From NCBI GenBank assembly GCA_964430335.1, contig CAYSEN010000002.1, positions 15,598-79,597 on the forward strand: a stretch of DNA of 64,000 bases, read 5' to 3'. The stretch comes from SIBU01 sp964430335. GTDB lineage: Bacteria; Patescibacteriota; Minisyncoccia; Phycocordibacterales; SIBU01. This document shows, piece by piece, positions 35,138 through 44,388 of this stretch. A model generated the notes under the pieces. It had not been told where the DNA came from, ran no database searches, and saw nothing but the letters and a program-made list of their open reading frames with translations. A program made the translations under genes and the position numbers. Numbering within the stretch: the stretch's first letter is position 1; every line of letters starts with the position of its first letter.

Positions 35138-36148
35138 ATGAAGCCGTCACTTGCATTTGTCGATAATATATTTCACCAGTACACCAAATCTGCGGATTTT
35201 TTTCGTGAACTTATTTCAGCTGATTTTGATATTACAAATTATTGGGACAAAACCTCACAAAAAGGTTCAAGAGTTTCAGTTGAGGAAATTAACCAGCATG
35301 AATACGTAATTTTTTGGCAAAGATTAAATCCTATAAGCGACCTCAAGAAAATTAAAGCAAAAATGATTTGGGTACCAATGTATGACAGCCTAAATCCTGA
35401 CTATCTCTTTTGGAAAAACCTATCGTTTATACCAATAAAAGTTATTTGCTTTTCTGAATACATTTATAAGAAATGTTTAGACTTTGGAATCGAGGCGGTC
35501 TATCTCAAGTATTGGGTTAAGCCAGTTCAAAACGAAGTAGACTTCAAACAAAGAAGTAGGACTTTTTTCTTTTGGAACCGCGGCGCGGTAACTTTTAACG
35601 AAATTAAAAAAATAATTAACCCTAATTCCATCGATAAATTTATTCTTTTATCTAGACCAGACCCAAACTACCAAGCTGAAAGCATTTCTATCAAAGACAT
35701 AGAGAAATATAAAATTGAAAAAATCGAAATGGATTTTAAGCAGTCTAAGGAAGACTATCTAAACTTAGTAAAAAGCGCAGGCATCTTTATTGCTCCAAGG
35801 AAAAAAGAAGGTATTGGCCTCAGTTTTATAGAGGCAATGTCACTTGGGCTAATCGTAGTGAGTTACAACGAAGGCACAATGAATGAGTATATTCGCCACG
35901 GAGTGAATGGTTATTTGTTTGATGAACACACCAAAGAGCCGGTTAATTTCTCTAAAGCGGAAGAGTTGTTTGTAAAAAACCAGAATGAATCTGCAAACGG
36001 ATTTAAAAACTGGGAGAAGGATTCGAAAAACATTTATGAATTTGTAAAATCACCATGTACAAAAAGAAAATCATTCCTTAGGATATTCTGGCTAAATATT
36101 TACAATTTAAAGCTTTGGCAATTTAAAATTAGAAATAGATTTTTCTAA
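35138..36148 (+). CDS. Glycosyltransferase, GT4-like C-terminal half
   Basis: A 336-residue protein. The C-terminal half contains IFIAPRKKEGIGLSFIEAMS followed by LGLIVVSYNEGTMNEYIRHG, the GT4 donor site; the N-terminal half is divergent (FWQRLNPISDLKKIKAKMIW). A lone plus-strand gene among minus operons, convergent with the SGNH gene: the two stop codons are 1 nt apart. The A/T-rich region 34995-35137 carries both divergent promoters. Confidence 0.75.
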   Translation: MKPSLAFVDNIFHQYTKSADFFRELISADFDITNYWDKTSQKGSRVSVEEINQHEYVIFWQRLNPISDLKKIKAKMIWVPMYDSLNPDYLFWKNLSFIPIKVICFSEYIYKKCLDFGIEAVYLKYWVKPVQNEVDFKQRSRTFFFWNRGAVTFNEIKKIINPNSIDKFILLSRPDPNYQAESISIKDIEKYKIEKIEMDFKQSKEDYLNLVKSAGIFIAPRKKEGIGLSFIEAMSLGLIVVSYNEGTMNEYIRHGVNGYLFDEHTKEPVNFSKAEELFVKNQNESANGFKNWEKDSKNIYEFVKSPCTKRKSFLRIFWLNIYNLKLWQFKIRNRFF

Positions 36149-36149
36149 T

Positions 36150-37334
36150 TTAGTAATTGTCTAATTGTTTTTCTAGATTATTAATTAGATCAGTAAAAGA
36201 ATCTACTTCTACCAGTCGATTTTTAGCGACGTACTGCGCGACTAAAATACTAGCCAGCTTGTTCCCTTCGATATTCCAATGGGAATCTTTCTTCCAGTAA
36301 AATTTCTCGGGCCTACCAAACGAATAGTTTTTAAACGGTTCGGTTAAATTGATGTAATTAATTCCATTACTATTCATGAATTTCTCAGTTTTATAAAGCG
36401 AAGTGTTCTTAGTAGATGTCGCTGATAAATCCGAGAGGGTCGGAATAAGGACAAACAATAGATCTGCATTCTTAGAATTAGCGAAACTTTGGAATGCTAA
36501 AATGTTCTTGTAATGTTTCTCGTACAATTCCTTATCAGATATAGAGACACTCGGTTTTGCGTCATTTGGAATATTGACCAGACCAGCATTGTCTAGAATT
36601 TCCTCACCCAAAACCTTAGACAAAAGATTTTTCAACGACGGTTTTACTAATTGATACAAAACCGAGTGGTTAGTTAGCCAGCATTTAACTTTTTGAGGAA
36701 TAATGTTTTTTGGTACATCAGTGACGCAATAGTTATAAAGATTTGAATAGGTTTTTTGTGCCTGTTCTGCTGTTACTCCATCTTTTTGGAGATTACCTAC
36801 CAGATAACCTTCGTAAACTGTTCTTCTTGGTAATTCAAAATCATCTCCAGGATCGTTACTGTAGTAACCAACAATGATCATCTTTGGATTCTTTAGACCT
36901 TGCAAAGTATTTTTTGTCTTAATCAATTCCTGTGCGGTACCGAAACCAGTTACTCCACACTTAAGTACGCGGGTTTTTAAAATATTCTCGAGACCGGTCC
37001 CCCACTTTTTTTCGAAAGGTGCATAACCCCAAGTAAAACTATCTCCAACCAAAAGTAGATAGTTATCAGTCGATGTTGCAAATTCTTCGTCGAAACATCC
37101 GAGACTGTTTGACCAAATTTCATATTTGCTTTCAAGCATTGAATAATTTTCTTTTGGAAAATTTTTACTAATGTCATAACCCATCTTTTGGTCATAAACA
37201 TAATAATTTTTTGGGTATGCCATAAGCGGTACAAGTGCGGTAAAATTCGTGAGCCTAAGAGCAAATTCCAAAATCATGATAGTCGCCGAGATACTGATCA
37301 AGGCGATAAACGAATTTAGTAAAAATTTTTTCAT
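36150..37334 (-). CDS. Membrane-anchored SGNH/GDSL hydrolase-like protein
   Basis: One N-terminal membrane segment (about residues 5-25) precedes an extracytoplasmic domain of ~365 residues. LLVGDSFTWGYAPFEKKWG carries the nucleophile Ser in the GDS block, and WKKDSHWNIEGNKLAS carries the DxxH block with the catalytic Asp and His. Family members are acetylesterases or acetyltransferase partners acting on exported glycan. It follows the carbamoyltransferase gene by 3 nt, an association seen repeatedly with NodU-type carbamoyltransferases. Confidence 0.8.
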   Translation of the reverse strand: MKKFLLNSFIALISISATIMILEFALRLTNFTALVPLMAYPKNYYVYDQKMGYDISKNFPKENYSMLESKYEIWSNSLGCFDEEFATSTDNYLLLVGDSFTWGYAPFEKKWGTGLENILKTRVLKCGVTGFGTAQELIKTKNTLQGLKNPKMIIVGYYSNDPGDDFELPRRTVYEGYLVGNLQKDGVTAEQAQKTYSNLYNYCVTDVPKNIIPQKVKCWLTNHSVLYQLVKPSLKNLLSKVLGEEILDNAGLVNIPNDAKPSVSISDKELYEKHYKNILAFQSFANSKNADLLFVLIPTLSDLSATSTKNTSLYKTEKFMNSNGINYINLTEPFKNYSFGRPEKFYWKKDSHWNIEGNKLASILVAQYVAKNRLVEVDSFTDLINNLEKQLDNY

Positions 37335-37337
37335 AAG

Positions 37338-39200
37338 TTAATCTAATTTGACCGAAATTGTATCATCTTTTTCCCATTTATTCTGCTTGTTTTTGTCGAG
37401 TAGGAAATTTCCAACAACAAGATAATCCATTTCTGTATTCATAAAGCATCTGTACGCGTCTTCAGGAGAACAAACGATCGGCTCCCCTCTCACATTGAAA
37501 CTAGTATTAGCGAAAAGACTGTAATCTGTAATCGTCTTATAATCACTTAACAGTTGGTGAAATTTTGAATTGAATTTTTTATTTATGGTCTGCACTCTTG
37601 CCGAATAATCCAGATGAGTAATCACAGGCACATCTGATCTGGGAGAATACAGACGTTCAAAAAGATCCTTATCTATAGGCAAAAGGGGTTTCCTTCTCTT
37701 TTCAATGACAGGAAAAGTGAAAAGCATGTAAGGCGAAAGCTGACTCATTTTAAAATATTCATGAGCATCTTCTTCCAAAACCGCTGGAGCAAATGGTCTA
37801 AACCCTTCCCTGTATTTTATCTTTACATTAAGTTTTTTCTGCATTTGTGGATCTCTAGCGTCTCCTAAAATACTTCGAGCTCCTAAAGCTCTTGGACCCC
37901 ATTCCATTTTTCCTTGAAACCAGCCGACGACCTTTCCCTCAGAAATTAGCCGAGCGGTAGTCGTAGACAACTTTTCGAATTCATCAAATTTTTCAAACTT
38001 TGCTCCAAACTTTCTTGTCATTCTCAAAATATCAGCCTCACAATATTCAGGGCCTAGGAGGGATCCTTTCATTTGGTCTTCATCTAAATTATTCAAAACC
38101 CTTTCTTGATTTGCCCAAATATAATAGCCTGCTAAAGCAGATCCTAGTGCCCCACCGGCATCTCCTGAGGCAGGCTGAACCCAAACCTTATCGAAAATTT
38201 TATTATCCAGAATTTTGCTGTTTGCCACACAATTTAAAGCGACCCCTCCAGCCATTACTAAGAATTTTTCTCCAGTTATTTTTTTTGCAGTTTTAGCTAA
38301 ACGGACAACAGACTCTTCAGTGATTTCTTGAATAGCTAAAGCTAAATCCATATATTCCTGAGTTAAATTTGACTCAGATTCTCTTTTTGGAATTCCAAGA
38401 AGAATCTTCCATTTCTCGTCTCGACACATCTTAAGTCCAGTCGCGAAATCAAAATAATCCATATTAAGAGAAATACTGCCGTCATCCTTAAGTGATACTA
38501 TATTATTCAAAATTTTATCCTTAAATTCGGCAACCTTTTTACCTCCATGTTCTCCGTATGGTGCCAAGCCCATGAGCTTGTATTCACCACTATTAACTTT
38601 AAAACCGCAATAATAAGTAAAAGCTGAATATAAAAGTCCGAGTGAGTGTGGAAAACTTTGTTCCTTCAAAACCTTGATTTTATTTCCAGTGCCATGGGCA
38701 ATAATAGAGGTTGCATACTCCCCAACTCCGTCTACGGTCAAAATAGCTGCATTTTTAAAAGGTGAAGGATAAAAGGCGCTCGCACCGTGTGACAAGTGAT
38801 GCTCTGTAAATAAAAGCGGTGGTCGATTCTTTTTTGATAATTCTCCACTTATTTTTTCAATCTCTTTCCAAATTAAACCTCTAGTAGACAACTTATCTTT
38901 GATCCAAACTGGCATAGAAGTGACAAAGCTTCTAAAACCTTTTGGCGCGAAAGAGTGGTAGGTTTCGAGCAGTCTTTCAAATTTCAATAGAGGCTTATCG
39001 TAAAAGACGATGGCGTCTAAGTCAGAAATCGAGAGTCCGGCCTCGGCAAGCACAAAAGTAACAGCGTTACTAGGAAAGCTTTCATCGTGCTTTATTCTCG
39101 TAAATCTTTCTTCATGAGCTGCCGCCACTATCTCCCCATCAACTACAATCGCAGCAGCGCTGTCATGGTAAAAGGCAGAAATTCCTAAAAAAGCTTTCAT
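37338..39200 (-). CDS. NodU/TobZ-type O-carbamoyltransferase
   Basis: A 620-residue two-domain enzyme. KAFLGISAFYHDSAAAIVVD and AAAHEERFTRIKHDESFP open the ASKHA-like domain, and TEHHLSHGASAFYPSPFKNA carries metal-site histidines. The C-terminal YrdC-like part includes GKVVGWFQGKMEWGPRALGA and FRPFAPAVLEED. It transfers carbamoyl from carbamoyl phosphate and ATP to a sugar hydroxyl. Here it probably decorates the glycan or its precursor. It is grouped with DUF5989, SxtJ and SGNH genes. Confidence 0.92.
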   Translation of the reverse strand: MKAFLGISAFYHDSAAAIVVDGEIVAAAHEERFTRIKHDESFPSNAVTFVLAEAGLSISDLDAIVFYDKPLLKFERLLETYHSFAPKGFRSFVTSMPVWIKDKLSTRGLIWKEIEKISGELSKKNRPPLLFTEHHLSHGASAFYPSPFKNAAILTVDGVGEYATSIIAHGTGNKIKVLKEQSFPHSLGLLYSAFTYYCGFKVNSGEYKLMGLAPYGEHGGKKVAEFKDKILNNIVSLKDDGSISLNMDYFDFATGLKMCRDEKWKILLGIPKRESESNLTQEYMDLALAIQEITEESVVRLAKTAKKITGEKFLVMAGGVALNCVANSKILDNKIFDKVWVQPASGDAGGALGSALAGYYIWANQERVLNNLDEDQMKGSLLGPEYCEADILRMTRKFGAKFEKFDEFEKLSTTTARLISEGKVVGWFQGKMEWGPRALGARSILGDARDPQMQKKLNVKIKYREGFRPFAPAVLEEDAHEYFKMSQLSPYMLFTFPVIEKRRKPLLPIDKDLFERLYSPRSDVPVITHLDYSARVQTINKKFNSKFHQLLSDYKTITDYSLFANTSFNVRGEPIVCSPEDAYRCFMNTEMDYLVVGNFLLDKNKQNKWEKDDTISVKLD

Positions 39201-39210
39201 GGTAATTTAA

Positions 39211-39360
39211 TTAAAAGATAGTATAGATAAGTGGCGCGATAGCACTACCTCCACTCAAAACCAAAACCGCTCCAACCGCGATCAAAACAATAATGGCGGG
39301 TAGAAGCCAAAACTTTTTTCTGGTTTTTAACAAATCCCAAACATCTTTAATTAGATCCAT
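39211..39360 (-). CDS. DUF5989-like short membrane protein
   Basis: A 49-residue single-pass protein. MDLIKDVWDLLKTRKKFWLL is followed by a hydrophobic segment (residues ~18-36) and SGGSAIAPLIYTIF. This matches the DUF5989 family, whose members occur beside SxtJ and NodU-type carbamoyltransferases. It lies between those two genes, 10 nt either side, all on the minus strand. The molecular role is unknown; it may form a membrane complex with SxtJ that recruits the carbamoyltransferase. Confidence 0.85.
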   Translation of the reverse strand: MDLIKDVWDLLKTRKKFWLLPAIIVLIAVGAVLVLSGGSAIAPLIYTIF

Positions 39361-39370
39361 AATTTAAATT

Positions 39371-39733
39371 TTATACCGCTTTATTAAAATCCTCCGGAAC
39401 ATACAAATGATCCCTATCAACATAAACCGAATCAATGCTTTTCCAATCAAGAATATTCATAGGATCTTTTTTAAACAATTTTCGAACGAAAGAAATCGGT
39501 GTAATTATTAAAAAGAAAATCACAGCAAAAAAAACTTTCGAAAAAATGAAGCTAAGCAAAACTGCAAGTTTTTGCCAAACATATCCCAGTGGCCAAAGCA
39601 GTCTAGGATAAAAAATTAAAATGAGAGAAAGGATAATAACTGCCCACAAAAAATCAATTGAAACCTTAAAAGCCAAAATGGATGAAATAACAACAAAAAC
39701 GAGGCCGGTGTCCATAATCCATTTATCGGTCAT
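39371..39733 (-). CDS. SxtJ-family membrane protein
   Basis: The 120-residue protein has two hydrophobic helical hairpins (about residues 10-45 and 55-85) with PRLLWPLGYVWQKLAVLLSF between, then a polar C-terminus. This is the SxtJ family found next to carbamoyltransferases such as in saxitoxin and exopolysaccharide clusters. It starts the four-gene module. The start at 39733 is preceded by an extended -10 at the leaderless distance. Confidence 0.8.
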   Translation of the reverse strand: MTDKWIMDTGLVFVVISSILAFKVSIDFLWAVIILSLILIFYPRLLWPLGYVWQKLAVLLSFIFSKVFFAVIFFLIITPISFVRKLFKKDPMNILDWKSIDSVYVDRDHLYVPEDFNKAV

Positions 39734-39768
39734 GCTGGCATTTTAGCAGTAACTAAAAATACAAACAA
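39731..39768 (-). promoter_or_regulatory. Leaderless-type promoter of the carbamoyltransferase module
   Basis: On the minus strand TTGTTT (39768-39763), 17 nt, TGC-TAAAAT (hexamer 39745-39740), then exactly 6 nt (GCCAGC) to the ATG at 39733. Confidence 0.65.
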
Positions 39769-39787
39769 CTGAGATAAAAAGGCTTCG

Positions 39788-40840
39788 CTAGATAAATTTT
39801 TCAATTTTTTCAACCAAAATTTCTGGCCTCAAATGCTCTTCGTAAGTTTTTCTGGCTTCCAAACCAAGTCTTTCTCTTGCTTCAGTATTATCCCTAAGAT
39901 AGATAATTTTTTCCGCAATATCGTGAGGGTCGCAAAATTTCACAAATAAAGCATTTTTGCCGTCTACCAAAATTTCTCTGTTACTGATCGAATCTCGAGT
40001 AATATAGGCTTGTCCTAAGGCGAGAGCTTCGAAGGTTTTATTTTGAATGGTTCTATCGAGTCTTTCGTGATCACCAAATTGTCCCAGCATTACATGAGCT
40101 GAAAGCAGTGTTTCTCTTAAAACTTTTGTTTCCATAAATTCGGTAATCAGTTTTAAATTCGGCAGGTTATACTCGGATATCATTTTTCGAATCATAGGGA
40201 GCTCGTCTCCCCACCCGATCATCACAAAATCAATTGGTTCGTCTTTTAAAATCTTAGAAGCCTCTACGACATACTTAACGCCCGTTGCCGGTAAAAAAAT
40301 TCCTCTGAAAATGACAGTAAACCTCTCCCTCTTTTGAACATTTTTATCAATAAAAAATACATCTGGCAGAACTCCAGTAAATACAGAATGGAGTTTGTTT
40401 TTGTTTACAAAATAATGTTTTTCAACATATCTCTTCTGACTTTCACTTTCAACAAAAATAACATCGGATAATAAAAAAGCCTTGAAATCAAAAAGCCAAA
40501 TAATCCATGCCTTAGGCGACCATTTTGAATAAGTTCCCCTATCCAAAACCACCGTCTCATACCACGAACAAAGTGCGTTGAAAATTATTTTTTTCTTCCT
40601 TGAAATTAGCCAGGCTAGTGAAACAGCCATAGCACTGAGGTAACCTACCCACAAAATATCATACTGGTTTTTAAGCTCTCTGTGCTTTTTCCATAGACGC
40701 CAAAATTTTAAAAGTCCAGCTGAATTGTCTACACAAAGAACTATTTCGTAACCATTTTTTTTAAGCTCATCTAAATATATCCGATCGCGAGGGGCGGAAG
40801 GAGCATAGATTCCAAAATAACAAATTCTTTTTCTATTCAT
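39788..40840 (-). CDS. GT4-type glycosyltransferase
   Basis: A 350-residue GT-B enzyme with ICYFGIYAPSAPRDRIYLDE, VIFVESESQKRYVEKHYFVN, FTVIFRGIFLPATGVKYVVE, and the donor region IQNKTFEALALGQAYITRDS. It ends the operon that begins at 44201 and overlaps the GT39-type gene by 8 nt. Confidence 0.83.
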   Translation of the reverse strand: MNRKRICYFGIYAPSAPRDRIYLDELKKNGYEIVLCVDNSAGLLKFWRLWKKHRELKNQYDILWVGYLSAMAVSLAWLISRKKKIIFNALCSWYETVVLDRGTYSKWSPKAWIIWLFDFKAFLLSDVIFVESESQKRYVEKHYFVNKNKLHSVFTGVLPDVFFIDKNVQKRERFTVIFRGIFLPATGVKYVVEASKILKDEPIDFVMIGWGDELPMIRKMISEYNLPNLKLITEFMETKVLRETLLSAHVMLGQFGDHERLDRTIQNKTFEALALGQAYITRDSISNREILVDGKNALFVKFCDPHDIAEKIIYLRDNTEARERLGLEARKTYEEHLRPEILVEKIEKFI

Positions 40841-42281
40841 GTTTTTTTAAAGAATAAACATCGCTTCCCGCCACCTTCTGATCGAAAGAATAATACTTTA
40901 GAATTTTCTCTTTATTTTTTTCATAAAAACGGCTTCTTTTTGTGTTGGCGATCAATACTTCCGGTTTATTTTTTTCATCAAGCACGTTTTCATTTCCGAA
41001 GGCGTCAGTTCCAATATCCTCAACCAAATTAAATCTTTTGTTTGTCTTCAGCAAACTTGAAGCTTCGATTAAGTTTAGAGCTAACACAGATTTATCAGGA
41101 TATTTGCGATCAACATAAGAAGCTAAATCTAGCGCCGCTGTGCCAAAATACAAATTAGAAATGAATAACATTTGCCAAACTTGGAAAAGTGACAGCGCAC
41201 AAATTCCAACAGGGACTAACTTTACTAAAGAAAAATTAAACCGATTTGAAAAGTAAGTAGCTAGGTTTTTTAAAGCAAATGGCAGAATCATCAAAGTGAA
41301 AAATTCAGCGGCCAAAATATAACGCAAATACCCAGGACTTCTTAAATAATAAAATAAGGCGAAAAGTGAATAAGTAGAGAAAAAGGCATGAATAAACAAA
41401 ATCTCTTTACTAAAACTTTTTCTCATTAAGTACCATGAAATCAAAATCAAAGAAATTAAAATTACAAAATAGATAATTGTAGTCGATGTAAATAAACCAT
41501 AAAAATTTTTAATGAAATTTGCCGACATTGACTGTCCGAAAAATGGATTCTTGTAAAAAGATCCGAGTTTAATCCAGACTGATTTATCAAATAAATCAGT
41601 AACATTGAAATAAAACCATGTAGCAAAAGGAATGAGACCAAAGAGCGCAGCCTTTGGCACAGATTTAATTTCACCTTTGGTGTAAAGAAATCCTGCTAAA
41701 AACGCAGGCAATACGAGAATGTATACGGATGGCTTTGAAACCAAGCAAAGCAAAACAAAAAAACCACTCCAGTAATACTTCTTAGAAAGCCACATATGAA
41801 TTCCCAAAAGAAGAAAAGTAAATCCTGGAATCTCCCCCATTACACTTCGTCCCGTTCCGTAAAATGACGCAAAACTACTGACAAGTACGCTAGCAAGACC
41901 AGCTTCCAATTCGCCGAAATATTTTTTGGTAAAAAGAAAAACGGCGACTATCATCACAATCATCCAAACCACCATATATGCTCTGGCGACCGTAGCACTA
42001 AATCCAAAAATTTTGAAAGCTATCGCAAGTGGCACAGTCACAGGATAGCCTGTAGCCTGTAAGAGGTACGGAATGCCTGAAAAACTTTCAGGTGAAATAC
42101 GCACATCGAGTACACCGGCATGAGAAAAATTTCGAGCGATTTCAATACTTATTCCTTCATCAATCCAAAGTTTTGGTTTTGTTGTTAAATTTGGAATTGA
42201 ATAGGCCAAACAAAAAATCACAGCTAAAGAAAGTAGGATAATTGGAAACTTTGACTTAATTTTTTCTAAAATGAGATTCAT
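40833..42281 (-). CDS. GT39/PMT_2-type polytopic glycosyltransferase
   Basis: A 482-residue membrane protein with 10-12 hydrophobic segments. The early periplasmic loop has PKLWIDEGISIEIARNFSHA (an acidic residue pair after TM1, typical of the GT-C active-site loop). The rest is TM segments with short loops, ending in a short soluble domain with VLIANTKRSRFYEKNKEKIL. Such enzymes use polyprenyl-phosphate sugars outside the membrane. Overlaps both neighbouring genes. Confidence 0.75.
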   Translation of the reverse strand: MNLILEKIKSKFPIILLSLAVIFCLAYSIPNLTTKPKLWIDEGISIEIARNFSHAGVLDVRISPESFSGIPYLLQATGYPVTVPLAIAFKIFGFSATVARAYMVVWMIVMIVAVFLFTKKYFGELEAGLASVLVSSFASFYGTGRSVMGEIPGFTFLLLGIHMWLSKKYYWSGFFVLLCLVSKPSVYILVLPAFLAGFLYTKGEIKSVPKAALFGLIPFATWFYFNVTDLFDKSVWIKLGSFYKNPFFGQSMSANFIKNFYGLFTSTTIIYFVILISLILISWYLMRKSFSKEILFIHAFFSTYSLFALFYYLRSPGYLRYILAAEFFTLMILPFALKNLATYFSNRFNFSLVKLVPVGICALSLFQVWQMLFISNLYFGTAALDLASYVDRKYPDKSVLALNLIEASSLLKTNKRFNLVEDIGTDAFGNENVLDEKNKPEVLIANTKRSRFYEKNKEKILKYYSFDQKVAGSDVYSLKKHE

Positions 42282-43093
42282 TTATTTTTAAAATTTAGCG
42301 GAAAAAATTTTTTACAAAGATTTAAGTGATAGACGTGCCTCTCCCATTCCAGTGCCCAAGGCATTTTTGTACCTTTACAAAAAAATGAATTTCTTAAATA
42401 GCGATAAAGATAGAGTGTAGAAATTTTTAAATTTTCCAGGCACATCAAAACCCACTTGAACCAAGAGACCTTGCCAATCCTTGCAAACTCAAGATCTATG
42501 TAGTGTTGCCATTTTTTTCTATGAAATTCAGGATCTGAATTGAACGGAACCAACATGAAATTTTGAAGCTTCAATATAGTTGCACCCTCCTTAACTTCAA
42601 TTCTTTCGTGAATAGTTTTTATAAATTTGTTGACCGCATCTTTATGAAAAAAACGCATTTGGCTATTTGTAGGGTAAGTAGAAGCGCAATCAATAACATC
42701 TTCATTTATTTGATATTTTCTAGGAACCCAAAAAGCTGAAGCTGGGTGATTGCTTGAAATAATTTCAGAAATTTCTTTCTCAAGTTCCACGGTCATCACC
42801 TCATCAGAATCAAGATAAAAAAACCAACGATTACTTGAGGCGTCGAGCATTTGATTTCTCACTCCCGAAAAATCAATAATTTTATTTCCCTCGCCTTTAA
42901 ACTCTGGAGCCTGAACTAGAAGTTTTGTTCCGAAAGCTCTTGCAAGAGCAAGAGTCTCATCTGTAGAACCGCCGTCACAAATAATTATTTCAGAAAAATT
43001 ACTTACTGATTCAAGTGCGCGCTTTAAAGTACTTCCGGAATTGAAAGTAAGAATTGCCACGCTACATGGAATTTTGTGTGAATAATTACCCAT
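42278..43093 (-). CDS. GT2 glycosyltransferase (WaaE/KdtX-like)
   Basis: About 271 residues from the ATG at 43093 (MGNYSHK); an in-frame ATG at 43132 would overlap the upstream gene by 47 nt instead of 8. GT-A motifs: VAILTFNSGSTLKRALESVS, IIICDGGSTDETLALARAFG and WFFYLDSDEVMT (DxD-type). The following region with RIEVKEGATILKLQNFMLVP and HYIDLEFARIGK matches the beta-1,4-glucosyltransferase/KdtX-like GT2 group. Confidence 0.83.
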   Translation of the reverse strand: MGNYSHKIPCSVAILTFNSGSTLKRALESVSNFSEIIICDGGSTDETLALARAFGTKLLVQAPEFKGEGNKIIDFSGVRNQMLDASSNRWFFYLDSDEVMTVELEKEISEIISSNHPASAFWVPRKYQINEDVIDCASTYPTNSQMRFFHKDAVNKFIKTIHERIEVKEGATILKLQNFMLVPFNSDPEFHRKKWQHYIDLEFARIGKVSWFKWVLMCLENLKISTLYLYRYLRNSFFCKGTKMPWALEWERHVYHLNLCKKFFPLNFKNK

Positions 43094-44201
43094 TTTTTTG
43101 AGCTGATATAAGCGAAATAATTTTTTGTACAAAAGATTTTAGGCTGTGATCCCTAACCACAATTTCCCGCAGTTTCTTACCGAGTTCTACCCTCTCCGAA
43201 AAAGGCATAGAAATGACGTATTTTAGCCTATTTGATAGCGCCTCGGAATCACCTACAGGATACATTAAATCCCCCTTAAAAGGCCCTAAAACGTCATTAA
43301 AAGCCTCATTACAGGTCAAAACCGGTATACCCACAGCCATGGCTTCCGGAACCGCCTTATCAAGGCTTCCTGTTCGACCCATATTAACAAATAAATCATA
43401 TTTGGTTAGCACTTCTGGCAAATCACTGTTGGCCAATGGCCCCTTAAAATCAATAGTGTTTTGCAAACCGGCCGAAGCAATTTGTGACTTTAAATTTTTT
43501 AAATACTGCTCATCGGAAGTGGAAGATGTTGGGCCGTAAATATCAACGATAATTTTCCCAAAAAAATCTTCTTTATTTTTTGCCAAAGCATCGATTAAAG
43601 TTTCATAGTCCTTCGACGGGGTAATTCTTCCCACAGAAACAATTCTAAATTTCTGCTCCTCTTTCCCTAATTCCTGACTCATGATTCCTGATTCGTGATT
43701 CTTAAATCGTCCTGTGTCTATTCCCTGTCCTACCACCTTCACTTTTTTACTTTCCAATCTAAATCCGCTTTTTGTAGATGTGAAAATAATATCAGTAAAA
43801 AATATCCCGACTTTCAAATGCCATGGGGTGCTTTTATGAGCATACCAAAGTGTTACTGTCTTACCGAACAATTTCCAAAACCATCCTCCTAAAACTAAAT
43901 ACTCTGGATTCATGTGAACGAAAACTACATCGTATTGATTTCTCAACTTGAAAATCAATCTTAAAAATCTAATTGAGTATCTAATTCTTCTCCATAATTC
44001 ATTATTCCTAATTCCTAATTCATCCTTCTCTTTTCCCAAAGAAAAAACGTGGACGTTCTCTGGCAAATTCACAACCCCCTTTTCCAAACAAATTGCCACC
44101 ACGCTTTCAGAATTTTTCGCAAACTCTGAAATCCAGCCATGCATAAAACCGAGCACTGAGTCTCGTTCGTCGATTTTTTGTGTGACAATCAAAATCCGCA
44201 T
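43086..44201 (-). CDS. GT4 glycosyltransferase
   Basis: A 371-residue GT-B enzyme: MRILIVTQKIDERDSVLGFM, VKVVGQGIDTGRFKNHESGI, FRIVSVGRITPSKDYETLID, and the donor site AVPEAMAVGIPVLTCNEAF. It is first in a four-gene minus operon of transferases. A TATATA lies exactly 6 nt before the ATG, so a leaderless start is possible. Confidence 0.87.
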   Translation of the reverse strand: MRILIVTQKIDERDSVLGFMHGWISEFAKNSESVVAICLEKGVVNLPENVHVFSLGKEKDELGIRNNELWRRIRYSIRFLRLIFKLRNQYDVVFVHMNPEYLVLGGWFWKLFGKTVTLWYAHKSTPWHLKVGIFFTDIIFTSTKSGFRLESKKVKVVGQGIDTGRFKNHESGIMSQELGKEEQKFRIVSVGRITPSKDYETLIDALAKNKEDFFGKIIVDIYGPTSSTSDEQYLKNLKSQIASAGLQNTIDFKGPLANSDLPEVLTKYDLFVNMGRTGSLDKAVPEAMAVGIPVLTCNEAFNDVLGPFKGDLMYPVGDSEALSNRLKYVISMPFSERVELGKKLREIVVRDHSLKSFVQKIISLISAQKNG

Positions 44202-44213
44202 TGGTTTTATATA
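44199..44213 (-). promoter_or_regulatory. Possible leaderless promoter of the GT operon
   Basis: TATATA (44213-44208 on the minus strand) is followed by AAACCA and the ATG at 44201. The hexamer matches consensus at four positions only and no -35 is evident. Confidence 0.35.
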
Positions 44214-44294
44214 TAACTCCCTAAACCCTCCGAAAATTTCAAATTTTCCTTAAATGAAATTGTATCGTTAACACCAGCCAAAAGAAAGAGATAG

Positions 44295-44312
44295 ATGGCA
44301 AAATATTGCCAT
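44295..44312. promoter_or_regulatory. Operator-like palindrome between divergent genes
   Basis: ATGGCAA-AATA-TTGCCAT is a perfect 7-bp inverted repeat with a 4-nt spacer. It lies 17 nt upstream of the -10 of the plus-strand DUF218-like gene, where a dimeric regulator could act. Region 44202-44388 holds no gene. Confidence 0.45.
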
Positions 44313-44325
44313 AATCTAAATAATG

Positions 44326-44334
44326 TGCTATTAT
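44326..44334 (+). promoter_or_regulatory. Extended -10 promoter of the second DUF218-like gene
   Basis: TGC-TATTAT with hexamer at 44329-44334. The predicted leader (about 47 nt) contains the hairpin GGTTGGC/GCCGACC. Confidence 0.5.
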
Positions 44335-44388
44335 TTTTTGCAGTAAAGGTTGGCAATTCAGCCGACCTGAAAGCGAGAAAGGCTCGTT

